NCBI GenBank assembly: GCA_019192515.1
Contig: JAHCMM010000243.1
Span: 8,741-42,338 of the forward strand
Direction: 5' to 3'
DNA from: Cyclobacteriaceae bacterium SS2
GTDB lineage: Bacteria > Bacteroidota > Bacteroidia > Cytophagales > Cyclobacteriaceae
Length of the DNA: 33,598 nt
A program made the translations under genes and the position numbers. Of the stretch, positions 18,229-24,526 are shown piece after piece. How positions within the stretch are numbered: the first letter of the stretch is position 1; each line of letters begins with the position of its first letter. The notes under the pieces are model-generated. The model saw only the letters and a program-made list of their open reading frames with translations. It did no database searches and was not told the origin of the DNA.

Positions 18229-19413
18229 ATGAAAACCAACCTAACCACATTACTGGCTGTCTTGATTTTGTTTCAGGCGTGTAACCAGGCTGCAAAGAAC
18301 ACCGAATCTACAGCGTCAGAAGCATCTACCGCAACTGACAACCTCTGCATGGGCCATTACTGGACCGAAGAAGAGGCCAAAGAAAAGCTGAAGGAATTCG
18401 CTGCCACCTATGATGACCAGGCTTCCTGGGAGAAGCGGGCGAAAAGGATTCGGCAAGGCATCCTGGATGGATTGCAGTGGGACAAGATGCCGGAGGTGAA
18501 CAATGACTTTGACCTGATCGTCACCAAAACGATGGAGATGGATGGCTACATCATTGAAAATGTGGCCCTTGAGAGCTTTCCCGGGTTTTATATCACCGGA
18601 AACATCTATCGACCTACCAATGCCAAAGCAAAGAATCCTGCCATCCTTACGGCGCACGGCCACTGGGAAGACAGACGGTTTATGGAGGAGGTACAAAAGC
18701 GATGTGCCTATCTCGCTCGGGCAGGCGCCATTGTATTCATGTATGACATGATAGGCTATGGCGAAAGCAAGCAGACTACCCACAAGATGCCCCTGGCGCT
18801 GCTGCTCCAGACATGGAACAGCAAAAGAGTGTTGGATTACCTGCTTACCAGGGAAGATGTAGACCCTGACCGTATTGGGATGACCGGTGCATCAGGTGGA
18901 GGCACACAGACCTTTGTGCTCACCGCCATTGATGACAGGATCAAGGTATCCGTGCCGGCTGTCCAGGTTTCGGCGCACTTCTTTGGAGGCTGCGTGTGTG
19001 AGAGCGGTATGCCCATCCACAAGAGCAACGATCACCAGACCAACAATGTGGAGGTGGCTGCCCTGACGGCACCCAGGCCTTTGCTTTTGATCTCCGATGG
19101 TGACGACTGGACCAAAAATGTGCCCAAGGTGGAGTATCCCTACATCCGCAACATCTATAAGCTCTATGGCATTGAAGACAAAGTGGAGAGTGCCCACTTC
19201 CCCGACGAAGTGCATGACTATGGTGCGAACAAAAGAGTGCCGATGTACAGGTTCTTCGGGAAACACCTGGGCCTGAATGTACCCGAAGGCCCTATCAACG
19301 AAGATTTCATCAAAGTCCTCCCGAAAGAAGAGTTAAGTGTGCTCGCCGGCACGGAGTTACCCGAAGGCGCACTGAAAGGTGATGAGGCGGTGATAGCGTA
19401 TCTGGGGTTTTGA
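18229..19413 (+). CDS. Exported alpha/beta-hydrolase lipoprotein, carbohydrate-esterase-like
   Basis: The 394-residue protein starts with a lipoprotein signal (TTLLAVLILFQAC, lipid cysteine C18) and a short threonine/serine-rich linker. The catalytic domain is an alpha/beta-hydrolase: oxyanion region TAHGHWEDRR (141-150), nucleophile S222 in the elbow GMTGASGGG, acid probably D290 or D292 in LLLISDGDDW, and H329 in FPDEVHDYG. It resembles the abhydrolase_7 / acetyl-xylan-esterase-like proteins common beside glycosidases and may remove acyl groups from glycans. That substrate is inferred only from the neighbours. It is the last ordinary gene before the repeat-rich accessory block. Confidence 0.82.
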   Translation: MKTNLTTLLAVLILFQACNQAAKNTESTASEASTATDNLCMGHYWTEEEAKEKLKEFAATYDDQASWEKRAKRIRQGILDGLQWDKMPEVNNDFDLIVTKTMEMDGYIIENVALESFPGFYITGNIYRPTNAKAKNPAILTAHGHWEDRRFMEEVQKRCAYLARAGAIVFMYDMIGYGESKQTTHKMPLALLLQTWNSKRVLDYLLTREDVDPDRIGMTGASGGGTQTFVLTAIDDRIKVSVPAVQVSAHFFGGCVCESGMPIHKSNDHQTNNVEVAALTAPRPLLLISDGDDWTKNVPKVEYPYIRNIYKLYGIEDKVESAHFPDEVHDYGANKRVPMYRFFGKHLGLNVPEGPINEDFIKVLPKEELSVLAGTELPEGALKGDEAVIAYLGF

Positions 19414-19453
19414 TTTTGCTAGGTCAGCGAACCGGAAACGAGCTATTTATCAT

Positions 19454-19633
19454 GGTGAAATTGATAATATGGTATAATGGCAATCGACCTTAGTACGTCA
19501 TTCCCTAGAGTCCCGATAGCTATCGGGGCGAGTAGGGAATCTATCGACTTACGTAAGACCTTCTAATCACCACAGACTCCCTGCCTGCCTAATCCGGAGG
19601 CAGGCTCGGCCTAAGGACCTCCAGGGAATGATG
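19454..19633 (+). repeat. Palindromic repeat family R1, copy A (carries a relic of the GIY-YIG gene end)
   Basis: The head is a hairpin: outer arms ATTCCCTA (19500-19507) and TAGGGAAT (19533-19540), inner perfect palindrome CCCGATAGCTATCGGG (19512-19527). A tail follows that ends in AGGGAATGATG, which can pair with the head. The first 23 or so bases, up to the TAA at 19475-19477, read G-E-I-D-N-M-V-stop and match the end of the GIY-YIG gene (G-E-I-D-D-M-I-stop). Copy A also has an insert with arms GCCTGCCT/AGGCAGGC (about 19581-19603) that copy B lacks. Confidence 0.8.
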
Positions 19634-19681
19634 TTTGGATTGTATATCTCCGTTTATATTTACAAGTAAGCCTGCCGTTTT

Positions 19682-19984
19682 ATGAGAGGTAAAGGAGGAT
19701 ACACCTATATCATGAGTAACTTAAGTCGCACTGTTCTTTATACTGGTGTTACATCAAACCTTTACGGCCGAGTGTATGACCATAAAAACCTGGAGGGGTC
19801 TGACTTTACAAAAATGTATAAATGCACCGACCTTGTTTACTATGAATTTCATGAGCGAATTGAAAGTGCAATCGAAAGAGAAAAGCAAATCAAGAAGTGG
19901 AACAGACTTTGGAAAGACAGAATGATAAAGAGATTCAATCCGGACTTAAGGGACTTATCAGGTGAGATTGATGATATGATATAA
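19682..19984 (+). CDS. Single-domain GIY-YIG nuclease (URI/YhbQ-like)
   Basis: The 100-residue protein is a bare GIY-YIG domain. The signature is YTYIMSN (7-13) followed by LYTGVTSNLYGRVYDH (19-34), with the conserved Arg R30 and a Tyr/His pair, then the family's AIEREKQIKKW (64-73), which supplies the metal-binding glutamate. Domains of this fold nick or cut DNA, often at branched or specific sites. Small stand-alone members are numerous in Bacteroidota, and their roles are unclear. The gene is flanked by direct copies A and B of repeat family R1, and its last codons are themselves part of the repeated unit. The target of the nuclease is unknown; the flanking palindromes are an obvious candidate (inference). 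Confidence 0.85.
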   Translation: MRGKGGYTYIMSNLSRTVLYTGVTSNLYGRVYDHKNLEGSDFTKMYKCTDLVYYEFHERIESAIEREKQIKKWNRLWKDRMIKRFNPDLRDLSGEIDDMI

Positions 19985-20125
19985 TGGCAATCGTCCTTAG
20001 TACGTCATTCCCTAGAGTCCCGATAGCTATCGGGGCGAGTAGGGAATCTATCGACTTACCTTAAGACCTTCCTTCTAATCACGACAGATTCCCTGCTCGG
20101 TCTGAGGACCTCCAGGGAATGACGT
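19961..20125 (+). repeat. Palindromic repeat family R1, copy B (overlaps the GIY-YIG stop)
   Basis: This copy begins inside the last codons of the GIY-YIG gene. The head hairpin (ATTCCCTA/TAGGGAAT around CCCGATAGCTATCGGG) is identical to copy A. The ends form a perfect 12-bp inverted repeat, ACGTCATTCCCT (20002-20013) and AGGGAATGACGT (20114-20125). A second GATTCCCT lies inside (20087-20094), so two tandem hairpins or one long cruciform could form. Position and structure would also let it end transcription of the gene. Confidence 0.82.
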
Positions 20126-20152
20126 GCTGAAAGGTAAACACGTTATTAAAAC

Positions 20153-20266
20153 TCATTCCCGTGAGCCTGGAAAGGCGAGCTTGCAGGCAGGTTGGGAATC
20201 TATTGAGCTTTAAACCAGAACCGAAGAAGCCATGATTCTCACAATTGTTCCTCCATATTTCAATAG
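20153..20266 (+). repeat. Palindromic repeat R1-related copy B2 (second tail type)
   Basis: It starts TCATTCCC, has a short different middle, then GGGAATCTATTGAGCTTTA, and ends in a tail (ACCGAAGAAG ... CCATATTTCAATAG) shared with copy C at 21464-21534 at roughly 85 percent identity by eye. The tail differs from that of copies A and B. Confidence 0.7.
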
Positions 20267-20310
20267 TCAATATCAAAATATTCTGTGAGTGGTGGTGGGT
20301 GGTTGTTAAT

Positions 20311-20373
20311 CGCAAGGTTTTTGTTTTGTTTCATAACGGCACTTCATTGAAATCCGTTAGATCTGTGCTTTAC
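20311..20373 (+). repeat. Dispersed repeat R3, copy 1
   Basis: The segment with GGTTTTTGTTTTGTT, ACGGC and CGTTAGAT resembles 21951-22010 at roughly three quarters identity. Inside it TAACGG and CCGTTA form a 6-bp inverted pair. It abuts the 3' end of the DUF2306 gene. Confidence 0.5.
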
Positions 20374-21194
20374 CCACCAAAAACAACTTCCATTATCGCT
20401 GGCCCCCAATACTTCTTTGTAAAAAAATAAGTCGCCAGGATGAGGAAGGTAGTAGCACAAAACAAAATGATCACTGCAATTCCTTCACCCAATTTACTTT
20501 TGATCAATTTTTTCCGCTTTACAAAAAGCTCTGCTATTAGAAGATTTGGGACGTAAAAAAAGAAGTCCATAAAATAATCAAATGGTCCGGTAAAGTCACT
20601 TGTATGCCCTAACCTGTCCATGAATAAAAACCAAAAACCGTACTCCATGCGGTAAAGCCAGGAGCCAATTGTTAGGGCAAATAATCGGATGGCCCATGCC
20701 CGGTGACTTTCAAAATTTCCTGACCGGGCAAATAGGATGGTATTGAGGGCCACCACAAACGTGAGTACGCCATAACCTGTAAAACCAATATCCATCCAAA
20801 AGCCGCCGATGGTTCCCTTGACTAAAATGAAAATCAGTCCGCCGATAGCGGTAATGAGAGAAGCTGAGACATATATCCGGCCAATCCACCTGTGAAAAGT
20901 GGGATACCTCAACCTCACCGGATCAAGCAACTGAATACATCCCAGGATAAGAATGATCCCTCCTGCAGCAAAGTGCAATCCTATGCCTGCAGTCGCACTC
21001 CTGGTTTGGGTATCGTGCAAACCCGGCAATACTTCATTCCATTGTGAAGTATTGCCCTGAGCCAGGGAAACAAAATAGAATGCCAAAATATAAAGCCCAA
21101 AGAGCAACGCACTTATCCAGACCGTGATGACCAGCAATTTGAGCATGAATCGCAGCAGTACACCAGCCTTAAAATCAGAAATAACTTGATCCAT
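20370..21194 (-). CDS. DUF2306 multi-pass membrane protein
   Basis: The 274-residue protein has about seven hydrophobic segments (for example LLVITVWISALLFGLYILAF, then GIILILGCIQLLDP, LITAIGGLIFILV, VLTFVVALNTILF and a C-terminal IILFCATTFLILATYFF). Conserved features of DUF2306 are visible: AAGGIILILGCIQL, FHRWIGRIYV with its His and Arg, and the FESHRAWAIRLFAL motif. The His-rich motifs suggest a haem- or quinone-related role, but no function is established. It stands alone on the minus strand between repeat copies, ends inside the R3 element and has no operon partner. Confidence 0.8.
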   Translation of the reverse strand: MDQVISDFKAGVLLRFMLKLLVITVWISALLFGLYILAFYFVSLAQGNTSQWNEVLPGLHDTQTRSATAGIGLHFAAGGIILILGCIQLLDPVRLRYPTFHRWIGRIYVSASLITAIGGLIFILVKGTIGGFWMDIGFTGYGVLTFVVALNTILFARSGNFESHRAWAIRLFALTIGSWLYRMEYGFWFLFMDRLGHTSDFTGPFDYFMDFFFYVPNLLIAELFVKRKKLIKSKLGEGIAVIILFCATTFLILATYFFTKKYWGPAIMEVVFGG

Positions 21195-21280
21195 AAAACG
21201 ACAGCAGAATTTGCTTATAAAGTAAATTTATTTGTGCGTAACGAATCACTACTTTTCGGACAAATGCTATTAAATATCCG

Positions 21281-21362
21281 ACTTAGCTGCTCGACATGTT
21301 CCGAAGGGCATGTCGTGGGATAGATAGTTGGGAATTTCCTGATTCCCTTTCCCACAACTTCC
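21281..21362 (+). repeat. 82-bp hairpin element R2, copy 1
   Basis: This matches 22384-22465 over 82 bases with three mismatches. It contains CGACATG/CATGTCG arms around TTCCGAAGGG, and further arms GGGAAT/ATTCCC and GTGGGA/TCCCAC. It is too short to encode a protein and lies about 30 nt upstream of repeat copy C. Confidence 0.82.
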
Positions 21363-21392
21363 TTTGCTTATCTGTATAATCATACCTAAGAG

Positions 21393-21534
21393 AATAATAT
21401 GATATAATGACAATCGACCTTAGTACGTCATTCCCTAGAGCCCCGATAGCTATCGGGGCGAGTAGGGAATCTATCGAGCTTTAGACAGGAACCGAAGAAG
21501 GGACACTCACAATCGTTCCTCCATATTTCAATAG
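21393..21534 (+). repeat. Palindromic repeat R1, copy C (head with second tail type)
   Basis: The head is nearly the same as in copies A and B (CCCGATAGCTATCGGG at 21442-21457, arms ATTCCCTA and TAGGGAAT). It is preceded by ATGATATAATG as in the GIY-YIG gene end, although the coding frame is no longer recognisable. The tail is that of copy B2, not that of A and B. Confidence 0.78.
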
Positions 21535-22118
21535 TTTATCAGTAGAAGCAAGGGTTTTGTTTTTGCACACTGGCCGTTATGAAACCCGGGTGAAATCGAG
21601 CATTTATTTTCAGACGAAATCCTGGAAAATTGAATAGTCTATCACGGCGGCTGGGGAAAATTGGCGGGCTGCTTGCGGGGAGCTGTGTTGCAGGAGGTTG
21701 GCCTTGTGGGAGGCGAGTGGTGTGTAGGCCGTGCACTTATTAAATTTTCCAAGGGCTTTTTGTTTCGTTTTTGGCCCATCAAAAATGAAAGCCCCCTGGC
21801 AAGGGTGGAAATTGCCTATAATTGAATAAATAAACTAGAAAAGACTACAGCTTAATATATCTTCTCACATCTCCATAAAACCACTATTTACTATAGCTTA
21901 ACCACTTTGAATTTAGCTTGTACTTAATCACCCTTTGTCTTCAGTCTAAACAAGAGGTTTTTGCTTTGTTACATACCGGCTCTTGCAATGAAATACGTTA
22001 GATTTACTACAAGGGTATTTACCGGTTAAAGTGAAATGGGGCACTTTACTCAATTGTTGTAGCCCATTTGGAATTCAGAATTGACATCAGCTATTGAAGA
22101 ATAATTAAAGAACTTGAT
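21535..22118. other. Gene-free stretch with degraded repeats
   Basis: No credible gene is seen. The stretch holds an imperfect inverted repeat (CCAAGGGCTTT at 21749-21759 against AAAGCCCCCTGG at 21788-21799), a 15-base segment AAAACCACTATTTAC at about 21876 that recurs at about 22571, and the second R3 copy at 21951-22010. Confidence 0.6.
21951..22010 (+). repeat. Dispersed repeat R3, copy 2
   Basis: This is the counterpart of 20311-20373: GAGGTTTTTGCTTTGTT, then ACCGGC and ACGTTAGAT. The inverted TAACGG/CCGTTA pair of copy 1 is only partly kept here. Confidence 0.5.
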
Positions 22119-22322
22119 ATGAACTATTGGAACATCTTTTATGGAATTGCAACTATACTGGTAGTAGTAACTGTGGCTATGAAAATTTTACATCTTCCCG
22201 GATCAGGAACTGCGGATTTAGTTGGGAACATTACATTCATCTTAGTCTTTTTGGGAATGGTATTGCAGAACTCTAAACTAAAGAAGCGAATTAAGGAGCT
22301 TGAACATAATCAGGCTTCCTGA
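22119..22322 (+). CDS. Small two-helix membrane protein resembling the GldL N-terminus
   Basis: The 67-residue protein has two membrane helices (about 7-27 and 34-50) and a charged helical tail (NSKLKKRIKELEHNQAS). The first helix ends IATILVVVTVAMKILHLPGSG, which resembles the first helix of GldL, where a buried Lys/His-type motif (FKITHF) belongs to the gliding and type IX secretion motor. K22 and H25 occupy the same spacing here. The cytoplasmic domain of GldL is absent. It could be a member of the small GldL-related group in Bacteroidota, a proton-channel-like peptide, or simply a short membrane protein. Its place between repeats, just upstream of the nuclease pair, may be chance. Confidence 0.6.
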   Translation: MNYWNIFYGIATILVVVTVAMKILHLPGSGTADLVGNITFILVFLGMVLQNSKLKKRIKELEHNQAS

Positions 22323-22383
22323 TGACCTGGGTGAAACTCAATGACTATCTACTTTCAATTCTTTGTGGACCGTATCGGACTAC

Positions 22384-22465
22384 ACTTAGCTTCTCGACAT
22401 GTTCCGAAGGGCATGTCGTGGGATAGATAGTTGGGAATCTCCTGATTCCCTTTTCCACAACTTCC
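22384..22465 (+). repeat. 82-bp hairpin element R2, copy 2
   Basis: This is the same-orientation duplicate of 21281-21362 with three substitutions (positions 9, 57 and 73 of the element by my alignment). Its hairpin arms are intact. Confidence 0.82.
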
Positions 22466-22475
22466 ACCCTAAGAT

Positions 22476-22498
22476 CGTTGGAGTTTGCAACTTCAACG
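22476..22498. repeat. 10-bp stem, 3-nt loop hairpin
   Basis: CGTTGGAGTT, TGC, AACTTCAACG: ten pairs, one of them G-T. No T-run follows it directly. It lies 10 nt after R2 copy 2. Confidence 0.6.
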
Positions 22499-22587
22499 AA
22501 TAGAAAAGCAGAAAGCATAAAAATTAAAATCTATCAGGAAGGGTGGGAGCCGTTAAATAGTACCTTTCCTAAAACCACTATTTACCA

Positions 22588-22595
22588 TATCTTTG
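22588..22595 (+). promoter_or_regulatory. Candidate -7 box TATCTTTG
   Basis: TATCTTTG is a full match to TAnnTTTG. No gene starts nearby, and the terminator-like stem at 22625-22659 follows at once, so a very short transcript is possible. Confidence 0.35.
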
Positions 22596-22624
22596 GGATT
22601 TATTTTTACAGCTGGTTCTTAATG

Positions 22625-22659
22625 AAAACCCCTCGCATCAATAGGAAGTGAGGGGTTTT
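22625..22659. terminator. Rho-independent-type terminator, usable in both directions
   Basis: AAAACCCCTC (22625-22634) and GAGGGGTTTT (22650-22659) form a perfect 10-bp stem with a 15-nt loop, followed by CTTTT. It lies about 95 nt before the nuclease unit and would insulate that unit from upstream transcription. Confidence 0.8.
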
Positions 22660-22752
22660 CTTTTGATACATACCTGTTTGAATGGGGGTTTTATGTAAAT
22701 TGTTTATACATAGATAATGGTACTAATCTCATTTATATAAATCTAAATAAAG

Positions 22753-24504
22753 TTGAGCACAACTATAGACACTCCTCTTTTTCAAGAAAGGCCTAAAATC
22801 TGTTGCCTTGATTTAAATTCAGAAGATTTTAAAATTATAGTTGAGTCAGGATTTAATGTGGTTCAAGGGACACTTGGTAGCAAAATTAGGGTTCCAAATC
22901 AATCTGGTTACGACAGCCATCAATTATTATTAAACTTTGAGCTACCAGTTAATTTGCACGAATTTGATATTTTAATAATTGAATTAGCAAATCATAAAAC
23001 CCGGGACTATAAACTATCAGAACATATCAGAAAGAATCATACTGGAAATTCCTCAACCTATATAAGAAGTAGCTTTCCGGAAACCGTATTTGACCCAAGG
23101 CCAGCTGGAAGTCATTTTTTAAAAGAAAGATTGGAAAAGTTTGGTGATAAATTTCTATTGTTAATAATATTTACAGTTGGTGAATATGAAATAGAGTATG
23201 AGACAGTAGCAACCACAAAGTACAGCACGGAGTCTCAAGGATTTCGACGATATAATATATACTCACTTACTGGAGGAAGCCCACTCAAATCGGTTAAATA
23301 TGGTAAGGAAATCAAGGTAGCTGATTCCATTCGTCAAGACCTAAAAAATTTATTAGAAGAAAACATTGATTCAACTTATTATAGTCAAACTTTTTACCAT
23401 CCTTCAATATGGGAAAATGATAAGAATAAACCGGATCCAAGATATTTGCCATTATTATTAAATTCAAGTAATGAGATTGTTTCAATTTATGAGAAAAGAA
23501 ATAATTCAGCAGTTTTTTATTTTCCTCAAATCAAATTTAAGGGGGAGTTTCTCAAATCATTTTTAAATAAAATAGGTCCAGGTATTTATCCAAATCTTTT
23601 CCCTTTTTCTACATCTTTTGTTTGGAAGAATAGTAGCCCATTTTGGCTACCTAATTATGAACGTTTAGAGAGTAAGAGACGAATTATCGAGAAAGAGTTT
23701 GATATAAAACTTAAAGCTATTGATCATGAAATTGAATCTAACCATAATCATTTCTCTTACCTACACGAAATTTTAACTGAAACAGGAGATAGCTTAGTTG
23801 AGTCATTGATCAAATTTTTAAAATGGCTTGGTTTTTCAAATGTTGTAAAGCATGATGAAAAGGACGGTGGAAAGTTGCTTGAAGAAGATATTCAAATTGG
23901 CATGGATAATGGAATTTTAATAATTGAATGTAAAGGAATAGGAGGAACCTCCACAGACTCTGATTGTAGCCAAATTTCAAAAATAAAGCACAGAAGATGT
24001 AGAGAGAGAGGAAGCTTTGATGTGTTTGCTCTATATATCGTAAATCATCAACGATATTTATCACCCCTTCAAAGAAAAAACCCACCTTTCACTTTAAACC
24101 AAATTCAGGATGCTGAGAATGATGAACGTGGTCTCTTAACTACTTGGCAACTCTTTAATGTGTTCAGGGAGATCGAAGATGGGATACTTTCAAAAGAGGA
24201 GGTCCGTGAATCTTTTTTGTCATTTGGCCATGTGAAGTTTAGACCTTCAAATCTTGTATTAATCGGTGAACCTAAGGAATTATTCAAAAAGGGTGTTGTA
24301 TGCATTTTAATTTTAACAAATAAAGAAATCAGTATTGGAGATGAAGTCTTTATTGAAAGAGATGGGACATTTAGATGTCTAAAAATTGAAGGGATTCAAA
24401 TAAATGACCAGCCAGTTCCTTCTGCCAAGAATGGGGAGGTAGGAATAATGTTGAGTGATTCTGTTAAAAAGAATTGTAAGATTTGGAAAAAATTGAAAAG
24501 GTAA
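22753..24504 (+). CDS. PD-(D/E)XK nuclease-fold protein with N-terminal alpha/beta module and possible C-terminal translation-factor-like barrel
   Basis: The 583-residue protein has no close recognisable family. The frame opens after a stop at 22744-22746 and no ATG or GTG precedes the body, so TTG 22753 is the likely start. Residues 14-80 alternate strands and helices like a Rossmann-type module (KICCLDLNSEDFKIIV, FDILIIELAN). Residues 305-335 look like a coiled coil. At 345-430 lies a restriction-endonuclease core: E350 in SLVESLIKFLKWLGF, D379 in EEDIQIG, and E392/K394 in IIECKG. Residues about 500-580 (ISIGDEVFIERDG, then QINDQPVPSAKNGEVGIML) resemble domain 2 of EF-Tu-like GTPases. A DNA- or RNA-cutting defence role is plausible but inferred. 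The gene is A+T-rich: the line at 23401-23460 has 18 G/C in 60. The next gene follows by 22 nt. Confidence 0.72.
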   Translation: MSTTIDTPLFQERPKICCLDLNSEDFKIIVESGFNVVQGTLGSKIRVPNQSGYDSHQLLLNFELPVNLHEFDILIIELANHKTRDYKLSEHIRKNHTGNSSTYIRSSFPETVFDPRPAGSHFLKERLEKFGDKFLLLIIFTVGEYEIEYETVATTKYSTESQGFRRYNIYSLTGGSPLKSVKYGKEIKVADSIRQDLKNLLEENIDSTYYSQTFYHPSIWENDKNKPDPRYLPLLLNSSNEIVSIYEKRNNSAVFYFPQIKFKGEFLKSFLNKIGPGIYPNLFPFSTSFVWKNSSPFWLPNYERLESKRRIIEKEFDIKLKAIDHEIESNHNHFSYLHEILTETGDSLVESLIKFLKWLGFSNVVKHDEKDGGKLLEEDIQIGMDNGILIIECKGIGGTSTDSDCSQISKIKHRRCRERGSFDVFALYIVNHQRYLSPLQRKNPPFTLNQIQDAENDERGLLTTWQLFNVFREIEDGILSKEEVRESFLSFGHVKFRPSNLVLIGEPKELFKKGVVCILILTNKEISIGDEVFIERDGTFRCLKIEGIQINDQPVPSAKNGEVGIMLSDSVKKNCKIWKKLKR

Positions 24505-24526
24505 CTGAAAAGATTATTACTATGTA

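Noticed and set aside
21539-21736. Possible 65-residue gene on the minus strand
   Set aside because: Pro/Gln/Ser-rich low-complexity frame in a repeat-rich gap with no support; 20079-20315 and 20245-20430 were rejected on the same grounds.
20311-22010. Integron attC sites
   Set aside because: GTTAGAT fits the core-site pattern GTTRRRY, but no matching partner core and no integron integrase are seen, and the copies do not bound cassettes.
22753-24504. CARF-nuclease (Card1/Can2-like) effector
   Set aside because: The N-terminal alpha/beta module lacks a recognisable CARF signature and there is no CRISPR locus nearby.
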